From Deltaproteobacteria bacterium (GTDB lineage: Bacteria; Myxococcota_A; Polyangia; HGW-17): a stretch of DNA of 39,510 bases. The stretch covers positions 1-39,510 of the forward strand of contig JAFGWM010000018.1 in assembly GCA_016937155.1 (NCBI GenBank), written 5' to 3'. The position numbers and the translations under genes are program-made. Below, piece by piece: positions 16,704 through 23,704 of this stretch (its first letter is position 1; the number at the start of each line of letters is the position of its first letter). A model generated the notes under the pieces. It worked only from the letters and a program-made list of their open reading frames with translations, was not told where the DNA came from and searched no databases.

Positions 16704-18266
16704 ATGTATGAAAATTGTAAAAGCTGGCCTTTTCAGGAAGCAGCATCATTAAAAAAAAGTCACTCTCCCTTCAATGGAAAAGTTCTTTTTGAAACAGGGT
16801 TCGGCCCCAGCGGTCTTCCTCATATAGGTACTTTTGCTGAAGTTGCCCGAACAACATGGGTTAGAAAAGCTTTTGAAAAACTCACAGGACTTGAAACTGA
16901 ACTCGTTGCATTCAGCGATGACATGGATGGACTGCGTAAGGTTCCAACTAATCTGCCGCAAAAGGAAATGCTCAATGAGCACCTAGGAAAACCACTTTCA
17001 TCAATACCGGATCCATTTGGCTGTTGTGAGAGTTTCAGTGCCCATATGAATAAAAAACTATGTGAATTCCTTGATGCTTTCGGCTTTGAATATCGTTTTC
17101 AAAGTTCATCTGAAGCATATAAGCGGGGGGATTTTAATGGGAAACTGCTTAAAATACTTGAATTACACGAAGCAGTCAGACAAATAATAATTCCTACACT
17201 TAGAGAGGAAAACAGAGCTGACTGGTCTCCCTTCATGCCAATCTGTCCCAACTGTGGACGAGTTTATACAACCAGGGTGACTGATACTTTTCCCGAAAGA
17301 GGTACTCTCTCCATGGTTTGTGACAGAAGCTTCGGGGATGTAAGTGGTTGCGGTCATGAGGGAGAAATAAGTGTCACTGACGGAAACGCCAAGGTCGGAT
17401 GGAAAATTGACTGGGCTCTGAGATGGGCCAGTTACGGTATTTCCTATGAAATGTATGGAAAAGATCTTATCGAAAGCGCGAAACTCAGTGCAAAAGTCTG
17501 TCGAAAACTTGATTCAAGACCACCTGCAGGCTTGTTTTATGAAATGTTTCTGGATGAAAACGGAGAAAAAATAAGTAAAAGTGTCGGTAAAGGGCTGACT
17601 GTGGATTCCTGGATGGAATATGCACCTATTGAGAGTCTGCTTTATTACATCTGGCAAAACCCTAAAAAAGCCAAAAGACTTTTCTTTGGAATGATTCCAA
17701 AAGTTGTGGATGATTATCTTGGTGAGATCACACGTTTTCCAGCTTCACCTGTTGAAAAACAGCCTGATATGGCTATATGGCATGTTTATGAGGGAGAAGT
17801 ACCTGCATATGACAGTTCAATAACTTTCAGCGTTGTAAATAATCTTGTCAGTGCAGTTGGTGGAGATGACAGAAATATACTGAATGAATATCTCCTAAAG
17901 TATGACGAAAAATCAGCACTTTTTCCTGAAACAATTAATGCCATGCTGGATCGCTCACTTTCTTATTACCGGGATTTCATTGTTCCCACTAAAAAATTCA
18001 TAATGCCACAAGGCAGGATGCTGGAGGCATTCAGGGATCTTCATGAAAAACTTGTGGAAGCGACAAAAGAAAGTGACGTTGACAGCGTTCATTCCATTCC
18101 CTTTGATGTTGCGAAAGAACATGAAATCAATCCACCTGAGCTTTTTACAGCATTTTATCAGGCAATTCTGGGACAGGACCGTGGGCCAAGATTTGGTGCA
18201 TTTGCAAAACTTGTGGGACTCACAAAACTTGCACAACTGCTGGAACATGTGATAAACCACGACTGA
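16704..18266 (+). CDS. lysS: Class I (archaeal-type) lysyl-tRNA synthetase
   Basis: 520 aa. ATG 16704 follows AAGGA by nine bases; an in-frame TTG at 16686 is less likely. It charges tRNA-Lys. Unlike the class II LysRS of most bacteria this is the unrelated class I form typical of archaea, spirochaetes and alphaproteobacteria: GPSGLPHIGT (the HIGH motif, about 34-43), SDDMDGLRKVP, a zinc-type CPNCGR..CGH region, WKIDWALRW, and KISKS at 289-293 in place of KMSKS. It follows leuS by 14 bp, and its TGA overlaps the next ATG by one base, so the three genes are translationally coupled. Its presence suggests an ancient transfer or a lineage marker. Confidence 0.95.
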   Translation: MYENCKSWPFQEAASLKKSHSPFNGKVLFETGFGPSGLPHIGTFAEVARTTWVRKAFEKLTGLETELVAFSDDMDGLRKVPTNLPQKEMLNEHLGKPLSSIPDPFGCCESFSAHMNKKLCEFLDAFGFEYRFQSSSEAYKRGDFNGKLLKILELHEAVRQIIIPTLREENRADWSPFMPICPNCGRVYTTRVTDTFPERGTLSMVCDRSFGDVSGCGHEGEISVTDGNAKVGWKIDWALRWASYGISYEMYGKDLIESAKLSAKVCRKLDSRPPAGLFYEMFLDENGEKISKSVGKGLTVDSWMEYAPIESLLYYIWQNPKKAKRLFFGMIPKVVDDYLGEITRFPASPVEKQPDMAIWHVYEGEVPAYDSSITFSVVNNLVSAVGGDDRNILNEYLLKYDEKSALFPETINAMLDRSLSYYRDFIVPTKKFIMPQGRMLEAFRDLHEKLVEATKESDVDSVHSIPFDVAKEHEINPPELFTAFYQAILGQDRGPRFGAFAKLVGLTKLAQLLEHVINHD

Positions 18267-18511
18267 TGTGGGGACTTTCGATTTTTCTAATTTCAACAGT
18301 CAGTTTTATCATCCTCTGGCTTCCTCTTCCCGTGCCTTTCTGGATAGGAAGTGCAATAGCCCTAAGTGCCCTTTCTCTCAACATCAAGGCCACAGACAAA
18401 CAAAAGCATGAAAGAAGACTCAGGCGCACAGGTAATCTGATTGCCCTAGCCACATGCGGAGTTACAGCAACTTTTTATCTGATGATTTATATGGGATTAC
18501 GTCTTTTATAA
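18266..18511 (+). CDS. Small two-helix membrane protein, function unknown
   Basis: 81 aa. Two hydrophobic segments (about residues 3-40, possibly two close helices, and 56-78) flank a charged loop (KATDKQKHERRLRRTG). By the positive-inside rule the loop would be cytoplasmic. The ATG overlaps the lysS stop (TGATG), a strong sign of coupling. The stop abuts the stop of the convergent propeller gene with no gap. I do not recognise a family. Confidence 0.7.
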   Translation: MWGLSIFLISTVSFIILWLPLPVPFWIGSAIALSALSLNIKATDKQKHERRLRRTGNLIALATCGVTATFYLMIYMGLRLL

Positions 18512-20533
18512 TTATTCACAAATACGGGAAATAAAGATGTCTGCACTTCCATGTGTCATGTTTGTATTTCCATCCAAATTTCCATCAGTAATACCTGTCA
18601 AATAAAAACAGTTGCTGTTCTCATCCCAAAAAATATCCCTCAGGGAATCATCCATTTCAGTACCGAACTGAATTATTGAACCAGTGTCCCCGTTGGTTGT
18701 ATAGCTCATAGTGTAAGCATCCTGCATACCATTATAGGTGGTACCGAGTTGACTTTCGGTATATCCTGTAATCACAACGCCCTCAACATATGAAACATCT
18801 GATGGTATTATTTTATAGACTCGATCATAGGCTGGAGTACCCCACCGCCTGGACCAGATTTCATCACCATCAGGATCAAGTTTATACAAAAATGAATCAA
18901 AATCACCCTCAGGTGTTGAAATCAGTGTTCCGTCAGTCATCCCTGTAAGATATATATTACCCTCTGAATCACATACCATATCTCTGCCTAAATCATACCC
19001 AGTTCCGCCCCAGCTTTTTTTCCAGAGTTCAGTTCCATTGCTGTCAAACTTAAGCAGATGAATATCCCTGTCACCGCCAAATACACTTCCTTCATAGCCA
19101 TCTCTGCCCATTCCAGTCACATATATATTTCCTGAAGTATCACCTGTAACCCCGTACATGTTATCAGAAGTTGCAGTGCCAAACTGTACTGTCCAATTGA
19201 ATGTTCCATCGGGAGCCCATTTGGTAAGAAAGCCATCAGTTCCTCCAAAAGAGTTGAAACCAGGCATTTCTCCATAAGTTGACCCTGCCACATAATAATT
19301 CCCGTCTGCATCCATATACATTGAATAAACATCTTCAGTGGTATTACTTCCCCACATCCTTGTCCACAATATATCCGCAGTCTCACTGATTCTGGATATA
19401 AACACATCAGATGAATCGTCGCCTGCATTTATCTGGTCATCAAGATTCCCTTTGGTAATTCCTACAACTGTTACAGTATCATCAGCATTTACAACAAGAT
19501 CCCTTAAATACTGATTTTCGCTGTTTCCCCACTGTTTTATCCATAATTTTTCACCAGTATTACTGAACTTAGCCAAAAACAGGTCGTTTTCACCCTGGTT
19601 GATATTTCCATCAAGATCTCCGGGAGTATTTCCTCCCACATAAATATTTCCAATGGAATCCACACCCATAGCCCAGACTTCATCTTCAAGATCTGAACCG
19701 AACAGTATGGTGTTACTGCAGTTTGCCTCAACAATGCACTCATTACATGTAACACTTGATGATGTCCCAGGATTGAAATATCCCAGTTCAGTACATGTGG
19801 ATGGACCGTCAAAATTATTTCCATCACATTCCTCACCTGCTTCCACTATGGTATTTCCACACTCGGAGCATCCGGAAAAATCAAAAGAACAATTTAAACA
19901 ATGTAAATTTCCTCCAATATAACCATAACTCGTACAGTCTTTTCCCCCCAGGTATTCTCCATCGCAATCTTCCCCCTCATCAATTTCGCCATTTCCACAG
20001 TTTTCAGATCCAGCACATTCAGATAAATTCAGTGTACAGGTTTGACTGCAAAATACAGTTCCGGAAAAATAACCATAATCAGTGCAGTCTGTTCCGGTGG
20101 GTATTTCATTTCCATCACACTCTTCACCCTCATCCAGTATTCCATTTCCACATTTGTCATATCCAGTACATCCTGTGTAATCGAATTTACATTCATCGGA
20201 ACAGTTCAACGTTCCACCCTGAATATATCCCAGCGTATTACAGGTCTCATTATCAAGTTCGTCGCCATCACAGTCTTCTTCACCCTCAATTTCCCCATTC
20301 CCGCATTTTCCGGAATCAATGCATTCTGACAAATCAACAGTGCAGTCACTTCTACAAAACACGCTTCCACTATTATATCCGTGATTGACACATTCAGAGC
20401 CATTAAGTATTTCATCACCATCACAGTCTTCACCTATGTCAATTATCCCATTACCGCAAGAACTCATATCACTTGAATTATCACAGGCATTAATTACAGT
20501 AACAGCCAACAATAAAACAAAAACAGATCGCAT
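18512..20533 (-). CDS. Putative lipoprotein with five Cys-rich repeats and an SBBP-type beta-propeller
   Basis: 673 aa from ATG 20533, preceded by GAAGGATGG. Signal peptide with possible lipobox (VINAC, Cys17). Residues about 26-270 hold five Myxococcus-type Cys-rich repeats, each opening CGNGxxxxGExCDG and closing with Cys clusters. Residues about 275-673 hold seven similar units of about 56 aa of the SBBP beta-propeller type (DSIGNIYVGG..GDLDG...DLFLAKFSNTGEKLWIKQWG). Seven units, with the first strand (FGSDLEDE) able to close the ring against the last (ADIFISRI), fit a seven-bladed propeller. A Cys-rich stalk carrying a propeller suggests a surface binding or recognition protein. No catalytic motif is seen. 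It converges with the small membrane protein. Confidence 0.85.
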   Translation of the reverse strand: MRSVFVLLLAVTVINACDNSSDMSSCGNGIIDIGEDCDGDEILNGSECVNHGYNSGSVFCRSDCTVDLSECIDSGKCGNGEIEGEEDCDGDELDNETCNTLGYIQGGTLNCSDECKFDYTGCTGYDKCGNGILDEGEECDGNEIPTGTDCTDYGYFSGTVFCSQTCTLNLSECAGSENCGNGEIDEGEDCDGEYLGGKDCTSYGYIGGNLHCLNCSFDFSGCSECGNTIVEAGEECDGNNFDGPSTCTELGYFNPGTSSSVTCNECIVEANCSNTILFGSDLEDEVWAMGVDSIGNIYVGGNTPGDLDGNINQGENDLFLAKFSNTGEKLWIKQWGNSENQYLRDLVVNADDTVTVVGITKGNLDDQINAGDDSSDVFISRISETADILWTRMWGSNTTEDVYSMYMDADGNYYVAGSTYGEMPGFNSFGGTDGFLTKWAPDGTFNWTVQFGTATSDNMYGVTGDTSGNIYVTGMGRDGYEGSVFGGDRDIHLLKFDSNGTELWKKSWGGTGYDLGRDMVCDSEGNIYLTGMTDGTLISTPEGDFDSFLYKLDPDGDEIWSRRWGTPAYDRVYKIIPSDVSYVEGVVITGYTESQLGTTYNGMQDAYTMSYTTNGDTGSIIQFGTEMDDSLRDIFWDENSNCFYLTGITDGNLDGNTNMTHGSADIFISRICE

Positions 20534-20754
20534 GACAAACCATCCTTCAAAAAAAGTGGACTAAAATTACCTATAATATGTACCGATTGCCAAAGGTTAT
20601 CCCTTTGAAAATTTTTATCAACTGTTAATTACAATTTTGTCATATGGAAAATACATCCAATAAATTCATCGGACAGCTTTGCTTGTAAGTGATATATTCA
20701 GATGGCTAAGTGCAGAGAATTCGAAGAATTATCTCAGGAGATTAAGGATGAGAT
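20534..20754. other. Intergenic region between propeller and RRM genes
   Basis: AT-rich stretch upstream of the propeller gene and downstream of the RRM gene, both on the minus strand. A small hairpin CAAAGG-TTATC-CCTTTG lies inside it, but its following T run reads in the plus direction, where no gene needs it. An 18-codon plus-strand frame at 20702-20758 is too short to call. No terminator for the RRM gene was convincing. Confidence 0.4.
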
Positions 20755-21066
20755 TTAGTAGCTTCTGCGGTTATTGTATCCACCACCACGGTTTCCACCA
20801 AATCCACCACGTCCGCCGCCCTGGGGTTTTGGTCTGGCTTCATTAACGGTAATGGTTCTGCCGTCAACTTCGGTTCCATTGAGAGCATCAATAGCTGCCA
20901 TAGCTTCGTCGCGTTCAGGCATTTCCACGAAACCAAATCCTTTTGGACGACCGGTGTCTCTGTCAGTGATGATACGGCATGATTCTACATTACCATATTC
21001 TGCAAACAGATTTTCGAGGGTTACGTTGTCAGTGCCGTATGACAGATTTCCAACATAAAGATTCAT
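20755..21066 (-). CDS. Glycine-rich RRM RNA-binding protein
   Basis: 103 aa with a single RNA-recognition motif: RNP2 LYVGNL at 3-8 and RNP1 KGFGFVEM at 42-49, carrying the aromatic residues that stack on RNA bases. The tail from about 83 is Gly/Arg/Asn-rich (GGGRGGFGGNRGGG). Such small proteins occur in cyanobacteria and Myxococcota, where some are cold-inducible. AAGGA precedes the ATG at 21066. The long leader with a candidate promoter far upstream suggests post-transcriptional control, perhaps by temperature or by the protein itself (inference). Confidence 0.93.
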   Translation of the reverse strand: MNLYVGNLSYGTDNVTLENLFAEYGNVESCRIITDRDTGRPKGFGFVEMPERDEAMAAIDALNGTEVDGRTITVNEARPKPQGGGRGGFGGNRGGGYNNRRSY

Positions 21067-21446
21067 AACTACTTTTCCTTCTTCTCCACCTGAAGTAAAA
21101 CTTCAAATCATCGGGGAGCAATAAAACAGTTGGCCAGTTCACCCACCTGGCTTCAGATTCGTCAATCCCGCATAAAAGGGTGAACGGGAGAGTAAATAAA
21201 TTTTATCAGTCACTGTGGAACACCAGAGTCCCGATGCTGAAAAAGCAACCCCAAAGACATAACTGGTCTGTTCTGAATTAATAATTGACTGAAAACGCGG
21301 CAAAAATCACCCTGACGTAAAAACGCCCACTGGCACCGGATATTACATACAAATCCATTAAAATCCGGCAGCCCGAAAACTTAAAGCAAGCCACCTTCTC
21401 ATGAAGGAGGCCAAGAGAAACCTTCTTACAGTGTCTCACTATGCAC
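21067..21446 (-). promoter_or_regulatory. Long 5' leader of the RRM gene
   Basis: About 375 nt without a credible gene lie between the candidate promoter and the RRM start. A stem GCCAG/CTGGC (21133-21137 with 21147-21151) stands about 70 nt before the start codon. No known riboswitch consensus was recognised. A 65-codon minus-strand frame at 21278-21475 has no ribosome site and odd composition, and I do not call it. Cold-shock-type mRNAs often have leaders of this size. Confidence 0.4.
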
Positions 21447-21475
21447 CTTTTAGTTGATATTTTATCCCGTGTCAA
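21447..21475 (-). promoter_or_regulatory. Candidate sigma70-type promoter of the RRM gene
   Basis: A perfect TTGACA (21470-21475) lies 17 bp from TAAAAG (21447-21452, four of six bases of the -10 consensus) on the minus strand. The predicted start is near 21440, about 375 nt ahead of the RRM start codon. Confidence 0.5.
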
Positions 21476-21593
21476 CAGACCTTTTTAGAAAAAATACTTT
21501 TTTTGAATACAGTTGGAAAAAATAAAAAATATTCTACTCCCAGTATACAAAACATCTTGTTTTCCACATTTCAATAAGCTAGAAACAGTAATA

Positions 21594-22010
21594 ATGAAAC
21601 AAAATATACGTATCTATTCATTCCATTTATTACTTGTTATATGTGCTTATTCATGCACACATGGCTTAGCCAATAAATATTCCGAAAAAAAATGCATAAA
21701 CTTCAATTTCATTAAAAAAGTAATTTCCAGAGATGAAAAATATATGTTCTCTGAATGCAATAGTGGAAATTCAAGTTTATGTTATGATTATGCCATTTTT
21801 TTATATAATAAAAACAATTCATCTTTCACAATTGATTCTGCTGTTTATTTTAAAAAAGCCTGTGAAGACGGTTTGGGACAAGGATGCTATGCCATTGGCT
21901 GTATGTATCTGAATGGTCTGGGGCTGGCAAAATCCATTGATAAAGGAATTAAATTTTTACGTGCTGCCTGTCAGATGAATATAGAAGAGGCCTGCACAGT
22001 TTTCAAATAA
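21594..22010 (+). CDS. Small Sel1-like repeat protein, probably exported
   Basis: 138 aa from the ATG at 21594; the frame also opens at a TTG at 21513, but the ATG begins a signal peptide (KQNIR, then FHLLLVICAYSC). Cys at the end may be a lipobox, though Tyr at -2 is unusual. The C-terminal half contains about two Sel1-like units with paired Cys (AVYFKKACEDGLGQGCYAIGCMYLNGLGL, quoted in two parts: AVYFKKACEDGLG and QGCYAIGCMYLNG), like the Cys-rich Sel1 family of Helicobacter HcpA. Such repeats form helical protein-binding scaffolds. The gene is clearly more AT-rich than its neighbours, which could mean recent acquisition or weak constraint. It converges with the glycosyltransferase gene, 6 bp apart. 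Confidence 0.65.
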   Translation: MKQNIRIYSFHLLLVICAYSCTHGLANKYSEKKCINFNFIKKVISRDEKYMFSECNSGNSSLCYDYAIFLYNKNNSSFTIDSAVYFKKACEDGLGQGCYAIGCMYLNGLGLAKSIDKGIKFLRAACQMNIEEACTVFK

Positions 22011-22016
22011 ATGCAT

Positions 22017-23699
22017 TCACTTAAGCCAGTTACGGTATTCTTCGGTCGCCTCACGGGAAGGTGTAATAGTTGCTACTGGTGAGAATCCACCCTGCAACCA
22101 CAATTCAAAGAAATGAGAAGGTTTCTGAACCAGTTCCATACCGGATATTTTGGGCCTTACTCCTTTTCTAAGGTCATACACAAGATACCTGAGAATACTG
22201 TAAACTTTATACTTCTCAGAAAGTCGCCGCTGTTTTTCTTTGCTTAATATTCTGCGTGGAATTAGGTAAAATGATGCTTTTTTTTGCATCATAGCTGGTA
22301 ATTTCCATGTCCTAACTGTGTTTCGTCGAATATAATACCTCAGTTGAGGCGAAGAGTTTGATTTTTTATGAACAGCGATGAAATCATCCGGCTGAGAGAT
22401 TCGCCTAATGAATGAACCTATGTATTTAATATCAGATCTCCCTCCATACGGCAATTTCTGGGATTTAGAATAATTCCTGATTCCTCTGGATAATAAATAC
22501 GCTTTATTAATTAAACCTGAGTAGTCTGTAATAAATAACGGTAAAAACAGAATAACACCTGAGAAAAAAAGCACATACTTTATTTTTGTTTCGTAAAAAG
22601 ATACGATTTCACTCCCATCTGTGTTTTGTACAAAAACTTCAGGTATTTTAATCAGAATAGAAAAAGAAATACCAGCCGCTACAGCTACTGCAGGAGTAAT
22701 ATACTGCAAAAAGAATATATGAATATATGCTCCAGCCTTGAAAACGCTGAAATACAGTATTGTGCTCAAAGAAAAAACAGCAATTACAATATCTGATTTT
22801 CCTCGGGTAACAACTCTCCATGTGATAAGGAGAAATCCGGGGATAACTGCAAAAAGACCATAATAATTCATCAGTCGGTCTAAAGTTCTGCTAAACAACT
22901 GATAGTATGAGACTTTAATGCTTCCCATTCCAGCTCTGTACCTTGCAAGGCCCATAAGACCATCTTTTTCACTATATCTGTTCAACCACCAGAAAAGAAA
23001 CATCAGAAGAGTGGATAAAAGTATACCTGTAATCAGAAACAGTTTTATATTACCCTTTCGAAAGAGTGCAAAAAAACCAATTAAACCTGCGATAATAAAT
23101 CCCGGCCAGTCAGTAAAACCAGCCATTAGAAGAGAAATTATAAAAACGAGTGCGCTGGGAAGAGGATATTTATCCCTGAAATCCAGACTAACAATGGCAA
23201 GCATAGTCAGTGCTAAAATCAATGACTCATAATTCGGCATTTTGCCGTACTCTATCTGCATCGGGAAAATACTTAAAAAAATACATCCAAATATCGCCGC
23301 ACTATATCCATAGTGTCTGTTTAAATAGTAAAAAAGCAGCCAGAACAGTATTATTGAGGATAGCAGCGGAAAAAACCTGGCACTGGATTCTGATTCTCCA
23401 AAAATCGAAAATGAAACCCCGGTAAGAATATTTATCAGTGGAGGATGATGCCAGTGGACTTTTCCATGCCGGCCTAAATCCCCATCCTTTACTGTTCCAT
23501 AATTTTTAAAAGGTAAAAGTCGTGTGTTTATAAATCCATATCTGAGATAATTACTTCCTATGGTACTTCTTAGGGCACCATTGAAACCCTGATGACCAAT
23601 AAGAAAAGGCTCCCTGAGACCTCTCAGTTGAAGAATCATAAACAGTAAAAACACGCCGGTTGTAAGAATATACTTTCGTTCGAGGAAATGATTAGCCAT
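22017..23699 (-). CDS. GT39-like polytopic membrane glycosyltransferase
   Basis: 560 aa with about nine to eleven hydrophobic helices in the first 380 residues and a soluble C-terminal part. The HGKVHWHHPPLINIL segment followed by FGESESSARFFPL is the signature region of GT-C family 39 (ArnT/PMT-like) enzymes, which move sugars from polyprenyl-phosphate carriers outside the inner membrane. The first loop (GHQGFNGALRS) lacks the Asp-Glu pair many members have, so substrate and activity are uncertain. The ATG at 23699 lies 5 bp after the kinase stop, so the two are in one operon. It may use isoprenoid carriers made by the mevalonate genes (inference). Confidence 0.8.
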   Translation of the reverse strand: MANHFLERKYILTTGVFLLFMILQLRGLREPFLIGHQGFNGALRSTIGSNYLRYGFINTRLLPFKNYGTVKDGDLGRHGKVHWHHPPLINILTGVSFSIFGESESSARFFPLLSSIILFWLLFYYLNRHYGYSAAIFGCIFLSIFPMQIEYGKMPNYESLILALTMLAIVSLDFRDKYPLPSALVFIISLLMAGFTDWPGFIIAGLIGFFALFRKGNIKLFLITGILLSTLLMFLFWWLNRYSEKDGLMGLARYRAGMGSIKVSYYQLFSRTLDRLMNYYGLFAVIPGFLLITWRVVTRGKSDIVIAVFSLSTILYFSVFKAGAYIHIFFLQYITPAVAVAAGISFSILIKIPEVFVQNTDGSEIVSFYETKIKYVLFFSGVILFLPLFITDYSGLINKAYLLSRGIRNYSKSQKLPYGGRSDIKYIGSFIRRISQPDDFIAVHKKSNSSPQLRYYIRRNTVRTWKLPAMMQKKASFYLIPRRILSKEKQRRLSEKYKVYSILRYLVYDLRKGVRPKISGMELVQKPSHFFELWLQGGFSPVATITPSREATEEYRNWLK

Positions 23700-23704
23700 A
23701 ATTC

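Noticed and set aside
20587-20615. Hairpin CAAAGG-TTATC-CCTTTG followed by a T run, as a terminator
   Set aside because: It reads as a terminator only on the plus strand, where no upstream gene ends, and lies in the promoter region of the minus-strand propeller gene.
20702-20758. 18-codon plus-strand frame (MAKCREFEEL...) that faintly recalls the start of some transposases
   Set aside because: Too short to support a family call; no terminal repeats or further transposase remnants nearby.
21278-21475. 65-codon minus-strand frame upstream of the RRM gene
   Set aside because: No ribosome site, no recognisable features, and its beginning coincides with the -35 element of the candidate promoter.
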